From Prinia subflava (lineage: Eukaryota; Chordata; Aves; Passeriformes; Cisticolidae), in contig NC_086247.1 in assembly GCF_021018805.1 (NCBI RefSeq), positions 143,298,878 through 143,362,877 of the forward strand: a stretch of 64,000 nt of DNA, written 5' to 3'. Made by a program: the position numbers and the translations under genes. The notes below the pieces were generated by a model. It did not search any database. It was not told the origin of the DNA and saw only the letters and a program-made list of their open reading frames with translations. This document shows, one piece after another, positions 24,401-38,942 of the stretch. The stretch's first letter is position 1. Each line of letters opens with the position of its first letter.

Positions 24401-27400
24401 GTCCTGAGCAGTACTAGAAGACACAATGGCACCATCCTGCACAAAGTAGCAATCAGATGGTTAGTGCCCTAGCCTGTACCTCGATTTTTGGTAGTACATT
24501 CTGTTGTGGAAGAATTTTAGGCATTAGGGAGTATTAACATACTTCAGGTTCAGGTATTTATTTAGATGTCTATTGGTCCCAGCAGTCCATATCTAACTTG
24601 TATTCAAGATCCTGTGGTTCATGGTTCTTCCCTGATGGCCAAGCCATGTAAAAGTTTATGAGTCTGTGCAACCTTTGCTTCAGCATAGCTGGATCTTTTT
24701 GAGCAAAATCTATTTATGATTTGAGATAAAAAAGCATCTGCCTTGTATCCATCACAGCAACATTTATTCTGTAAGTATGTAGTCTCAGAAAACTTTCTCC
24801 TCCCTTCTCTTCAGAGAGCCATACTCCACCAGCAGTATCCACCTCTGGTTTACTGCTGGAGCTCAGTTCAATAAGATTTTGACTGCACATTAGCAACAGT
24901 GGAACTGTTAGGACAGACACTTCCTTAAAAATTGATGTGGGCTCCAGGTATGGGACTTGCACTCATTCCATACAAAGACAGATTTTGCTCTGTGTGTGTG
25001 TGTGCTTGTTGGAATTTACAAAGTGTGGTTTGTGCGTGGACAAAACCAGTCTTGGTGAAAAGCTGCGTGAGCCATCCTTGGGAGAGTTCATCCAATTTTA
25101 TTGCATAATAACCCTTTGGGAGCCATGATCATACAAAGGTACATAACATTGTGGCCTTCAAGTTCTAATTTGACAGAAAAACTACAACTGGGAGGGGTTT
25201 TTTTAATCACATAAAAAGTAAATATAAATAAATACTTTCAGCAAAACTAAATGTTTTTCCCTTCAAAATATGTTTGGGGGTTTTAAGGTACATCCTAAGC
25301 CTAGTTTTACTGACACTTAGATACCATTTCATAAAAGTAGAAAGTGGAGACTTTTCATTTGTCAGTTTATGCAGAAAAGATCCTTTTCAGGTACATAACT
25401 TTATTTTTAGCATCTCTTATAGCAGACAGTTGAGTAGTTTATTCATGTGAATACAGAGCATTAAATCCTGCAAATGTATTTATCCAAATATGTAATTACC
25501 TTATTTTCCATTTTTTTCTCAAATTTCATGGATGCAGATATGATGAGATTAATATAAAATATTATGTAGCAAGAAATATGGAGCTGGATGTGGAACGTCT
25601 TCTTAAGGAATCTTCTCCTTGAAGGAGTATGTAGTCAGTAATAAATCAACATGCTGCAGGGCTACTTGAAGCAACTGCATTTCCATCCCAGAATATAGAA
25701 CCTTTTTATTTAAATGAAATAGCTGATTTAAAGGAAGAATATAAAACTTGAAATGACACTTAAGTCATCCCATCCCCAGGGAAATTTAGATGTACCTGGA
25801 TGCATTAAGAGTTCCAGCACTGATTTTTCACCCCCTCAAAGCCATTGCAATTTAAGATATACAGTCTTTGAAGCTGCAAATGAAGTGTTACTTCTCACCA
25901 GCATACCTGTCTTGACAGATGGTAAAAGCCTGTCCACACTGTTGTCAATAACAAATTTCATGTCAGCTCTGATATGGACAATGTTCCCTTGTGGCTGCTC
26001 TAATAAGAACCTTAAACCTTTAAAATTTAACCATTTCCATAAAGACCAAAGCAAAATTGCCCAGGCATGGATGTGGCACTCCCAAAGAAGCACATGGAAT
26101 TCATAGGAGAATAAGTTTAGGTGTGTTACATTCCATGTAAGAAATCACAGGATCAGCCCCCAGGTTCAGAGATACAACTTAGGAAATGTGATAGCAACAT
26201 GTACCTTCCTCTGAAGACTGTCATCCATGTTGCACTTGTTAATAGAAGAGGCCAAGTGTTACCCACTGTGGCTTATTTTTCACCTGCCTTTATCAAATGG
26301 TAAATGGGATTGCAAATACCAGCCCTAGGTAGCTTGTAGGTGATCTCTGAAGCAGGAAGAAAAACCTTAAACTTTAGGAACACATAAAGCTTCTCCCAAA
26401 ATAGGTCTCATGCTTGTTTTAAAAGTAGAGATCATTATTATGAAAGTTGCCGGTGGCTTCTTGTTGTGTCCTGGTGCTGCCAACCTTCAGGAAATTTATG
26501 GGCGTTTCATAAAGGTAAGTGACTTCAGCAGAACAGCTCATATTTGCATAAAAGCATTCCTTCCATTCCTAAAAGATGCTGAGAGTTTTTCAGGATTTAT
26601 ATAAACTGCCATAAACTGATGTTAGGTCAAAAGAGATTCTGATTGGTGCAGTGAACTTAACATTTGTTCCTGGCTTTCCATGGTTAATAAATCATTGCAG
26701 CCAGTTCAGCTGGCATTGATCTGGTCAACAGGACACATGCACCCGTGAAAGGAGACCCATGAGCTGAGTGAAAACCCCCTGGCCACTGCCTAGAGCCTTT
26801 CTGGATGGCCATGCCAGGGGAGGCAGGCAGAGCCAGCCTCTGCATCCCTTCTTGCTGATGTGTAGGGCTGCCTCTTGCAGTGTGCATTCAAATGCTGCTT
26901 CAGGGTAAAGCTGGGAGTGACATTCAGGATGTAATCCCTTCAGAGGTCAGGCTCGACAGTTATGGATCGATTCTTGTTACTGTACACTCCCCACTCATCT
27001 CCCAGATCTCCCATCTCTTGCTTGGCGTAAAGGAATGAAGGTGGGGGTGAAGTAGGAAACTGCAGAATTGTGGCATTTTTGAAAAGAAAATAAAAATCCG
27101 ACATTGAGTTCTCCCATCATGCACCTGTTTCAGTCTGTGGTACTTTTGACTTTCTATATTGACTGAAAACTGACAGAAGCAAAGGGCATGGTCATTTCCA
27201 TAGGTGTTATAGTCCTTTTTCACAGCCAGCAGAGATTATAAAAAAAAACTAACACACATAGTACCACCAGAATTAATCCCTGCAGGAATAAAGGGTTTTC
27301 AGAAATCTCTGTCACATCAATTTTACACTAAGGCAAACAAGAGCAGACAAGTAAGGAATTTTCAAATAAAGTTTTATTTGTTTGACCCTGATGGAGTCAG

Positions 27401-30400
27401 TGTATGACACAGGGGGAAAAGAATCTGCCCAGACTTGCAATGTCCTATGAAGTTTAAATCAAGTGATTCTAAAATTGGGTTGCCTTTCAGGTGCCTGGCT
27501 TGTGCTGTCTAGCTTTGGCTTTGATTGTAAGCAGAATCAGTCAAATTCTCTCTAAATTGACTCTGATTTTCTGTTTCACTGAATGTAAAACATACAGAAA
27601 GTCTCTTGGTAAAAGCTCTTCTCATCAGATTTCCTCTAAGTCTTTGCAGTTCTTCAGAAATGGGATTTGTAATAGAAAGACCTTCAGAGTAAAGAGTGAA
27701 GGAGAAAAGTGAAGTTTCTGAGTTCCTGGGGTTCCAGCTGCTCCACTGGGGTTCTCAGATGAGATAAGAATTTATTTCTGGTGTATATCCCTGCTGAAAA
27801 CCTGGGAAAATATAATCTTCCTACGTGAAGATCTATCTCTTTTAAATTAGTGGATAGAAACCAGAGAGGCAAGTAAAAACACTCCTGCACATCTTACAGC
27901 CTTGAGCAGTTCTTCTCTATTAGCTGTCTGCTAAAACCTCTGACTCAGACCCACAATGCTTTTTATAGGCACCTTCTGCTGCTGCTTGAACCAGCTTTAG
28001 TTTTGGAGCCTCTATCCATGGACATACCCAAAACCCAACTGGTTGTGGTCCTGGACAGCCTACTGTGCCTGCCCCTGCTTGAGCAGGGGAGCTGGGCTAG
28101 ACAGTCACCAGAGATCCCCATCAACCCCATCCAATCTGTAGTGAATCCTGCCAGTGCAAAGCTGATTTTCAGTCCAAGACCAAAAAGCAAGGCACTCAGT
28201 TTTAAATGTCAGGGTGGAAGAGGAAATAGTCAAAGCAGTTGGTTTGTTTTGAGTGTTACAAGAAATTAATTTTTATGTGAATGCAAGGTGCATCACCATC
28301 CTGCTGCTCTCCACAGCCGCTACACGTTCATTGCAACCATTTTTTAGAACATAATCTCATTTAGTGCACGCCACACCTCTGTGTTTAAGCAGCCATCTGA
28401 AAAGCCTAAATTGTGTGAGAGCACTTCATTATCAAATTATACTTTATGTGAAACCAGCTACATTATGGGCTGTTTAGTCCTCAAATTATTCAGCTCAAAA
28501 TGTGCTTTGCAGTCATGAAAGGCTGTCTTAATTTTTAAGGATTCCCTCAGCATATCTATTCTAGTTTACAAACCTGCTTGATTTACGGGATTTTTTCCAT
28601 AGCAAGCTAAATGTCTGGCATACCCTAGAGACATGAAATGGATTTCAGAACACAAGACACACTGGCAGTGTTCTCACACACTATAATCTAGGTGTTGGCA
28701 GGAGTAGGGAACATCCTCTTCCATCACATCCAAATGCCAGTTCTGGGCCCAGTACATTCAGTGTTCAGCCACAGTGGGGGGACCTTCTTGCAAATAGGCA
28801 TAGTCAGGATGATGCATCTTTAGTTTCATTAGCTGTCACTCAACTCTCTCCTGATTTTGGTTTAAATCTTTCATATATAATTCAGTAATAAGCAGAGAGA
28901 AAAAATAAGGACAATTACAGAGTACTCTGGATCACAACACATTATCAATTTTAGGCAGAACTCGTGTGGAACTCGTGTTCAAAGCTTAGGAGCTCAACTT
29001 AGGCACTCAGAGTATTGTGAAGAGCTAGCAAACAGCTGGGAAACATCAAAAATTATGTTATTATTGTTCCCACAAAGATAAGGTGCTGCTTGTTCCTTTA
29101 CTAGTACTGGAGAAACAAGGTATGGCTTGTTACTCAGATCAGCAGTTTCAAAGGGTTATATGTCATTAAGTAGAAAAGTATTTTCATTATTTTGAAATGG
29201 CTGGCATTAAGTGCAAGTTATATTGCTACATTGCAGATAATTCAGATTAATTATAAGAATGCATGAATACTTAATTAACTACAAGCAGTTCAGTCCAGTA
29301 TTTCTGGAAATTATATGCCCATGGAATGGTCATGGGAATCTTTCTACTGTGTTTCATAGGCTTTCTTATACTTCTGAAAGTTCTTTATAGCTATCACTCA
29401 ACCATTAAGAGAATATGAAATTCACACCTTCAATCAGATCTGCACTCTCATGCCAGAACAGCTCTTGACTGATGAAAAATGGCTTAAATTAGCCACACAA
29501 TCAGAATTTAATGCAATAAGGCCTTTACAATAAAAAAGTACAACAATAAGACTAGAAAAGAAATGACATCCAACATTTTGATTCATTGGCAAAGAGATGA
29601 GGTAAAATAAACATAACAAATCATAAATCACAGGGCTGTCTTTCAAGAAGATGATCAGCATGAAAAACTATGGGAAAAAGCATTCTCAATCTTTATTGAT
29701 TAACCCATATAAACACCAAGGTTCCTCTAGGAACTTTACTTTTCCCTGACAAACCAATGTATTTATGGTCTAGTTCCTGACATAAAAGATGTAGCATCCA
29801 AAGGCGATTGTTAAGATCACCCCATGTACACCAGCAGCATGTGCTTTTTCTGCCCCCTGCATCACTCCTGTCCAGTCAAAGAAAACTCAGCCAGCTGTAG
29901 AAACAGATTGGAAATGTGCACACGGACAGCCAGGACAAACAAACTGTCGGTTGCTCAAGCGATTTGGTTTCTTCTTGCAAGCACAAAATGTCTGAGGAGA
30001 GATTGCACTGAAATTTCCACTTACAAAATGGAAAAAAAAAAACAACAAAAAACACTGATGATCCTTGAACAGCTGCTGGTTCCTACCAGTTATTCCCCAG
30101 TGGCCAGCAGTCGCAATTTGTGACTAGTCTTGTCTTCAGCCATCTCAGGGCAACCAAAATACGACAGGATGACAGATAGTCCTTTCAATAGATACTGACA
30201 AACAAATTAGTGCAAAGATGCTTTTCATAGCATACCAGATGTGTTGAGTTCTATCATATGGAACAAGGAATGAAAAACTGTCTACATCCCATCTGTGCTT
30301 TTTCAGTAATCAGTGATGCACTTGTTGTGGAGTATAAGGTACAGTAAACATTTGGACGGGGTTTTACGTGTGAAATAAATAGAAAACGCCAGGTCTTGGC

Positions 30401-31197
30401 CTCATCATCGTTGTCTAAAGCTTTTATATTAGCAAGAATACCTTAAATGCCTGGGAGAGGGATGTCCAGGAGTTAGAGTATTGTCCTGGTGATTAATTGA
30501 AAAATTATGCAAATACCAAGAGAAAGGTTTATGCAAATGAGAATAGACTGCAAAAATGCACTTTGCTTCCAATCGCACACAGGGCTTCCAGCCTGTCATA
30601 ATAAGCAATAGGTTAAAGAATTGCCGTTTGGATTTACATCATTTCCTCTCTTGGGGCTTATCTGTCCTCAGACTGTTAACCCAGATTTAATTCAAAGTGG
30701 CTGCAATTGCAGCTGCAAGAGCAGCGTTAAAATGGAAACAATGAAAAGTGAGTGCTCTTGGCGGGTGATTGAAAGGCCCAGGGCATGGCAGCACACGCAT
30801 TTCTAGCTCACTGTAAATGAAACCAATATCTCTCAGGAAAAAGGCCCTTTGTGAGGGTTGTCCTTCCATTCAGAACAAAAAGCCTCTGGCCCAGAGTAGG
30901 AGCAGGGCGGCAGGGGAAGAAGTGCAATAGCATATGCCAAATATCTATAATGAGAGAGCATAAATAAAAGGAGCAGGAGGTCTGGTCCAGATCCTCAGTG
31001 CAGGGCTGAGCTTTACCAGCTTTTACCTTAGATTGAAAGGCTGTGTGTTTCCTTACAGTTTCCTACCAGAAAATAATTTCCTAACAGCTTTCTACTCAGG
31101 GATGCACTTTTGACTCACAGTGTCACCATCCTGTGTCCTGACCAGCCCTGGTCCCCTGGGCCTCATGTGGAGATGTGAGAATGGAGCCACCCTGGCC
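21406..31197. other. Intronic DNA, no gene; one enhancer-like stretch
   Basis: About 9.8 kb shows no recognised gene or transposon. It contains a short TG run (24990-25003) and an A-rich run at 30030-30053. The stretch 30480-30800 carries clustered transcription-factor-like motifs and is listed separately. Smooth AT-rich sequence at 28260-28600 looks old and repeat-free. Confidence 0.4.
30480..30800. promoter_or_regulatory. Candidate enhancer with paired POU octamers
   Basis: Two perfect octamers ATGCAAAT occur at 30507-30514 and 30531-30538 in the same orientation. A homeobox core GATTAATTGA (30491-30500), a CAATTG (30704-30709), an E-box CAGCTG within GCAGCTGC (30709-30716) and a SOX-like AACAATG near 30740 lie close by. 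The area keeps scattered CpGs and has no repeat character. This is suggestive of a neural enhancer within ADARB2; no conservation data are available here. Confidence 0.3.
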
Positions 31198-31480
31198 CAC
31201 ATCCCATCCCAGATGATCCTGGCTTCAGGACCCCTCTCTGATCAGCACTGAGGGTTGCACTGCAGCCTCTTGTCCTGCTCTGCCCATGCCCACATCCCAT
31301 CCCAGATGATCCTGGCTTCAGGATCCCCACTCTGATCAGCACTGAGGGTTGCACTGCAGCCCCTTGTCCTGCTCTGCCCATGCCCACATCCCATCCCAGA
31401 TGATCCTGGCTTCAGGATCCCCACTCTGATCAGCACTGAGGGTTGCACTGCAGCCCCTTGTCCTGCCTCTGCCCATGCCC
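31198..31480. repeat. 93/94-bp tandem repeat, three copies
   Basis: ATCCCATCCCAGATGATCC starts at 31201, 31294 and 31388. Copies 2 and 3 are identical except for one inserted C near the end; copy 1 differs at a few positions. The array is GC-rich for the region. It makes repetitive open frames on the minus strand that are not believable proteins. It probably varies in copy number. Confidence 0.97.
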
Positions 31481-34400
31481 AGGCACCCCAGGAGGCAGCT
31501 GTGCTCAGGGGACATGCAGCCAAGTCCCTGTGGCTCTTTGTCACCCTCTTTGCAGAAGTCCAGGACACCAGAGGACCTCGTCTCTCTCTGCTTATCTCGC
31601 CTGTGGCTGCTGATGCACATTCACCCTTCTCTCTGCAGCCAAGCTCAGCTCTGCAGACATCCAAGCTCTCACCTCTCTCCTACCATAAGGCTCAGTCTCC
31701 CTTTCTTGTCACTGCCCTCCCTCCCTCCTTCTGCTCTGTTGCACAAGCCCCTTATTATTGCATGAGAAATATTCCCTGAAAAATCCATTTTGCTTTCTCC
31801 TTCCTTTTGGGTTGGTTAGACATTTATTAATCCACCTCCTTTTCATAAAATAGCCACAGCCATAATAATAAAGTCAAAATATGATTTCCCCATAATATAG
31901 TATAATCTCTCCCTTTTCTTTATTCCTTGCAGATGGCACACCTCTTAGCATAAACAGCATGTTAGCATACTGATTCCAGATGCATAAAATACGTACAAAT
32001 CTTCACATTTTCTCTCTCCCCTGAATGAGTGTGTGTATATATATTATCCTTGCCATTTAATTTTCCCAGCTTTTCATTTTGATTTCTCTTTTAGGACAAC
32101 ACAGACTTGTCATAATCCATATGAGATTTTATTCTTCATCATACAAAAATGTTGCTTGAAGGCCAGTTTTTACTTGGCATTAAGAGACTGAAGATCAGCC
32201 TAAAACAGAGTATTATAAACCTCTTATAACAAAATCCCTTCAGTTGTAAATGTGTTGTCTCAATAATTAGATAAATATACCAGACCACTTGTTACCAGAC
32301 TAGCACAGGAACTAATTACATTATTTCCTGTAACTGCATTTATGCACCAATTCACCAGCAAAGAGGAGGTTCCAGAATCTATCTTCTTCTGAGGTTGTTG
32401 TAAATAGCTCTAGTTCTAAAAAGGGGTTACAATAAAAGCCCTCTTAGAATTAAAAGGCATTTAAACAAAAGAATCTAAGAGTGTGCTGTGAGGACTGAAG
32501 GATAAACTGGATGTATTTTGCATTGGTAGGTGAGGGGGTATAAAATTCTCATTTGATCATTTACAAAAAGCTTCTGACTTGATTGTGAAATGTTTTCTCT
32601 TGTGCTTAAATTTCATGCCACAGATTATTAAAAATTGACTTTGTGGTATTTATTTTACTTATCTATCCCAGCCAGGCTGTGCTTAACCATAGATTTTGTG
32701 AATTATTAAATTTTAAAAGCAATTTCTGTTGGATTTTACACTCCAGTTCTGTCTGGAGGGATGTACACCTCCAGTTCTATCCCTGAAGCTGAAGTGCTTT
32801 GATTCATCTTTAATCTGAACAGTCTTAAAAGTGCATGTTCCAAGTAGTAAGACATGATAATAGTCTCCAGTGTAATGCTTAACTAACTGCTTGTTAGTTT
32901 TAACATTTAACATACCATGAAAAATAACTAGTTTCCATAGGTTATCTGAGCCATAACAATGCTCAGCATAATTCATTCAGTCAGATAACAAGAACTATTT
33001 TCAAACATAATGAGGAGCTAATAAAGGTCACTGTGCCCACAAACACATATATATCACCACTAATTTAACACTACCAGTGCTGAATGGGTGCATTTCAAGT
33101 GCAAATTTCTTCAGCTGAAACTGCTAGAAGAAGGAAGGCGACTGAATAAATCTTCAGTATTTAAATTAAAGTTAGGCCCAAGTGGCAAGACTTAAATTTA
33201 AGTGAGGAATCAGACTGGTATTAGAACCAGACTTGATTTTGACTAAGAAGCCTGAATTACACAGGTGTGAGGTCTAAAGTTTAAAATAAGGTTTGCATTT
33301 TGCCTAAAGTTTGAAGCTGAAATCCATTTCTTGTGTTCAAGTTAAGGGCAAAGATCAGGGGTTTGAATGTAAGTTTTGGTGCTTCCCTTTTAGTTTATAT
33401 AAATTGATTTCCAGAAAAATATCAACCATTTTTCAGGACACTGTCAGACGCTTCCTATAAACTGAGCCCCTGTATGAAGGTGGGAAATCTGAGATGCTAG
33501 TGTTGAGATTGAGAACTGTTTTTAAAATTTGTTCTATCACTGCACAGAGGACAACAGCAGCAAATCTCTTCAGTGCTGTGTTCATGGAATGCAAACACAA
33601 ATATGAGATTTACTTGGGGTTTTTTAAAGTGTTTCCTAAGTCATACAGGTGCAGCAACAGAAACAAGAGACATCTAATATGTAACAAATAGACAGCATAA
33701 AAAAGTTGCTAAATGGATCAGAAGCAAAAATACTAGAATATATTTCATGTACAAACCTCTGTTCTAGCTAGGTCCATAAAAACAAACTAAAATGCTAAAG
33801 CCTGGAGGTGCTCCATATTCTAATGCATGCCAGATTTCAAGGTGAAATTGTTTTAATTATACAGAGCATTGGCGAGATTAGTACATTCAGTGTTGGCCTC
33901 ACCGGATTTTGTTTGTTCGTTTTCTGGGTGATTGCAAAATTGATGCAATTATTTACATCAGGATTTTTTATTTTAATGCTTTTTTGTGTGCCACAGAGCA
34001 AACAATAAATCCCCATCGTCCTCCTGAGCAACCTGTCAGAACAGGGCAGCAGTAAGAAATAGGGAAGAATGGAAGGAAGCCTTTCTTTTCCTGGCTCTAA
34101 ATTGTTTTGGGAGAAGGTATGATATTTTTTGCTCTTTCAATAATAGTGTAGAGCAGACCTGCAAAAAGAAAATCATCCTTGTGAGCCAGTAAATCCTATT
34201 CTTTAGATGGGCTTATAGGCAATATCTGGGGTAGTTGTGCATCTTAAATCACAATGCGATTTCTTTCTAAACATATATTCTGTGCTATTCCTTATAAAGC
34301 CACTTTTCGTCTAGATCTACCTCCCTCCATATCTCTCTGCTTGATTTGTTTTCTACAAGCCTCACCATAATGATTTCAAAAACCTGTGAGTCTTCTAAGC

Positions 34401-37400
34401 CTTATATGAAGATTTTCTCTTGGACATAGGGAATCCTGTTTCATGAGTGTCTTAGCTGGATGCCAAGAACTCTGAGGTGTAGGTGGCTCCTGTATGTGTT
34501 TAGGTGCTTGGAGGCTCTGACTGACAAATTTGGTGCCTGTGTTTGGAAAATCACAAAGGTTCCTGTAAATGTATGTCTGTATGTGTGCAAACTTGATGTA
34601 TATGCACATTCTCTCATAGACAGCAGCCATAACAGAGATGCAAGGCTGTCCTCAAGAGCTGGGAATCATTGTTGTCATGTGCTAGAACCTTTTTGGATGA
34701 CATTGACTCTGTTTTGAAGGTGGGAGGCAGTTTATGGATGAGATTTGCCAAACTAGAGGATTGCATGCATATCCATTCAAACTGAAGATACGCACAGCAT
34801 AGCTTTGAAAATTTCAGGGTGTCTTTTTGCCAGCTTTTTCTGAGTCACACCTTAAAAACCAGTTTACAGTATCTTTCCATTGACAACAGCGCACATTGAA
34901 AGGACCAATCTACACAAAGAGCTATAGATAGAAGCACTGAAATTAGAATGATACAGAAAAGCCTCTGTCAGCAGAGTACTCAAAATAACAGCAACGAATG
35001 ACCTTCCTCTACAAAAATACATGCTACCTATTTTAGGTCAGATATCTTTATTTTATTTCAGTTTTGACACATGTAATGATGTTCCCACAAGGAGTCATGA
35101 CAAGGTATTTTGGGTTATGTCCAGTCTGAGTCAGATTTTGACATTTGCAAGAGGGTAGAAGCCTTAGCATGTGACCCCAGCCTGGCCATTAAAAAATGCA
35201 AAATACTCTGATTCATAACATATGTTTCTAACGAGGTTGTCAGAAATAAACATGGCCCCAAGAGAGGCCTGGGACATCACTGAGCCGATGCGGCTGTCGC
35301 AAGTGACGCACGTTTGGGAACTCCGTTCTGTTGCACTCTGAAGGCTGTGGCACCTTTGCCCACAGATGTGTCATTAGCAGTCAGGTTTCCTCTGCACTTC
35401 ACTCCCTAAATTGTGCTAACTGACCATAAGAACAACAGGGTGGTTCCATAGAGGGGTCTGCAAATAAACGCAGTGCCACCTCTGTAGCAACGCACGAGGC
35501 TTTCATCAGCCTGGCACTGGGAGTTGTTACAAGTCAAAACAGTCAGAGTGAGGTTCATCTCCTCTAACCTCAGCCATTACTGTGCTAAGCATCGAGCTGA
35601 CCAGATGAAAGGCTCAGGGGCAGTCAAGAGACTGTGATTTAGTCTTGTGAGGCTCTCTGGTTTCATCCTCTAGGAAAGTATGTCCACTGCCATTCATCAG
35701 GAACAACAACCACATCTCATTTTGCAGGGTAAAAAAATGGGATATTGCTATAACTCACCCAGTGGATTCAAACTCTGGGTGTAGTTGTGCAGTCCAGCCT
35801 GGTAAGTGATAAGGCAAGCAAAGATGCATCCATGTTAGAAGTTTCATTGTGCCTATTTTCAATGAAGAATTCTTTAAGCAAGCATTTGCATTTTTTATTA
35901 GTTTTTGAAGAGATTTTAAAAGTTTTATATTTTAAATATGTCTGGGTTAAAAAGCATCATGAAAATGTTCATTTTCCAACTCATTTTGTGTGTGTGCAAA
36001 TCATTTCCGTCACAAATCACTTCTGTTTTTATTTCTGTCAGGACACTAAGCATATCTGTTAAGAGACGAGAGATAGTGGCACTTGTTATGTGACTGAAAA
36101 ACAGCTTTTGGTAACCTTATTGAGTGACTGGAGACAGATTACAGCAGAGATTTGCAAAAGGAGTTCAGGGCTCCTCAGGGATCAGTCATTTGCAAAACCA
36201 GTGGAAAACTGCAGTTTGCCTTAGGTGGCTGGTTACACAGCACGAGTAGGGAGCAGTCAAAACAAATAGTTTGCATAGGCTAAAATATGTTTGCAAAGTG
36301 CATTTGAGCAAATTCTACTGACAAGTATATTTGGAAAAATCAAAGTCTGATACAAACAGAAAAACTACTGAACAAATTAGATACAGATCGCTCTCTCAGC
36401 AGTAGACATGAGCTAGACAGATCTTGATGTCTACACATATCAATGACACAGATCTCAATCTACTGCCTAAACCACCTGACAGTGTCAGGCCATATGAAGC
36501 ATGACTTTATGATCTTGTTGGCCCTTTGGGGAGGGAAGATATGGATTTGCTTTTCTCCATTTCCTTTTGAATTGAAGAAGTTCATTTCTTGCTAGTAAGT
36601 CATTTGTTGAAGTGGCGGAGGTCACTTTGCACTCTGAAGTTTGTCACTCAGGGCCAAGGAAATGAATGATTGGGTTGTTTGTATGTAAATCACCAGCGTT
36701 AGATAATTACCTTTGTCCTGATAACCATCTGTAAGGTCTGGAAGCAGAATAGTGGAAATCGACCTTTTCCCATAAAACTCTTCACTGGAGATTTACTGTG
36801 TGGCTACTTCTGGAGACAAATTGTCAACTTTTCTTTCTCCCTCTCTCTATCGTGGTCACTTATGTTAACAAATATGAAGCAAATCTATCTGTTGAAGCTT
36901 AGCCAAGGCCAAAGTGCTTCAATTTTCTTAGCTCAAATGCTCCTGGACATTCTGAATAGTCTTGGACAATCCAATGCCTTGGAAAAGTTAATATATATGG
37001 TTATAATGTCTTGGTCTCTAGCCATGGCACTACAGATGCAACCCCCAAATGTATCCCCTTGTCCCAGATTCTGCATTTGAACAATACTGTAAAACTGAAC
37101 AAATCAGAGCACAGCATGTTTTAATCAAAAGGCTGGGAAGCCAAGAGAGCCCTCCTTGAGCATGGTCCTTAAGTGTGTGTTTGATGCAAGGACTGGTATT
37201 TTGTGTGGATTAGTGCCTTGCAGAGGCAGTGGGGAGGAGCAGGGTTACTGGTAAATATCTATTACTGGTTTTTCCTATATTGAAAACCTGCTAGTCAAAT
37301 TTAAAAGTTAAAATGTGTGTAGAACAGCATTAAAATATACATAAAAGTGGAATGCTTGTGCAGGTAGCCAGGCTGTGCTAGCAGTGAGCTGACTGTGTGG

Positions 37401-38942
37401 TCCCTGAGGGCACTGCTGGGCTCCCCCACCCTGCCCACAGCCTTTAGTCCAGACAAAGTCCTGCTCTGGATAAATGCAGTCACTGTGTCACCTGGGTACA
37501 AGGTCTACCCTCACTGTCACCCACAGCTACCCCATTTTAAAAGACTGTGATTCTTGCTCTCATTTCCCACCAGTTTGAAAGACAGGGCTTGGACATCAGG
37601 GCTGAGGAAAAAATCCCAAACTGAGGGGGTCCCTCCCAGTAACAACAAGCAAGATCCCCAAGTCCTGAAGGGGGATAGATTTTGGATACACTCTAATCTT
37701 CAGTGTTTATTACTGAATACGTTCATGAAAACCACATAAGAAGGCTGTCACCTGTGTGTCCCTTTTTGAGGCATCTGATGCTAGATGCTCTCCAAACCTA
37801 ATTAATTCTTTCAGGCTCTGATACACAGTTACAGGATCCACTTTGGAGGCCCCAGCTGTGTGCCTTTATCTATATTTCTATTCCATCCAGCTGTAGGTAT
37901 GACCCTCGGCCACTTTCTGACATCATGTTTTGTCTACACTCTGGTGCCATTATTCTCCCTTCTTCTATCACCCTGTGTCTGAGTTTTCCCTGGAAAAAAA
38001 CCCAGAATACAGCCAAGGAGGACATTTCAGATGTAAGTGTGAGAGAGCTGTGGATGACCAGATGTATGACATTGGTTTCACCTGACCAAATGTTTACTTC
38101 TATATCTGAGCCAGGCACACATCCCTTTGCAATCAATGGAGTTTAGGCATGAGTCATTTATCCTAAAAATCAACTCGTTATTATTAAAGTTTGCCACTAG
38201 TGGCAAAACAAATGGTATACAGCACCAAGAGAGTAAGGTTTTTCTGACACCCACATCTGCAGTACTTTTAAGTCCAGCAAAGAGGTAGCTTTTATTTTCT
38301 GGTGGTTTAGGAGAGGACTGTGGTCATGCTGCCCTGTCAGCACACCCCTGGTTTGCCAGGAGTTCATTAGCTATGGCAGATACTGCAGTCTTTTGAATCA
38401 GTAAAGTTCAAATAACTCCTGCTTTACCAGAAAAGAGGATTTTCTTTGTTGTTGTGGAAGGAGGAAAAACGGTTCATGTGAGGGAATAAAAGAGTCTGAA
38501 TTCACATGACTAATGGAGTTAGATACATTTGAAAAGTGTGAGCTATACATTTGCTAGTAAAGGGCCCCTCTCCTCACCAGGATTTCCTGTGCCAGAGGGA
38601 AGAAAGTTACAGATTGCTTTGCATTTTGAAATGAAAGAACAGAATATGGGAGCTGTTTTATAATCTCTTGCTGAGATCAAAGGAGAAGGGAGGTAAATGC
38701 GTATGTACTTCTTTCTCTGGTGCTGCACCAGCTATTTAGTAGAACTAATGGAGTCTCCAGTGTAGAAGAGACAGAGATTAGCCTCTTCATCTCTACTAAC
38801 TGTAAAGAGTCCAAAAGGATTAATATTATAGAGTGAATTTCAGCTAGAAAGCAGGAAGGAGATTCTCCCTCCCCTCTTCGTCTTTTAATCTTTGTTTCCA
38901 GAAATAACTCTGAACCAGGTTTTCAGCCTCCCACCCTTTATG

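Noticed and set aside
31242..31664. Repetitive minus-strand frames (140 and 94 codons) with GHGQSRTRGC-type repeats
   Set aside because: They are produced by the 93/94-bp tandem repeat. The 94-bp spacing and the inserted base break the repeat phase.
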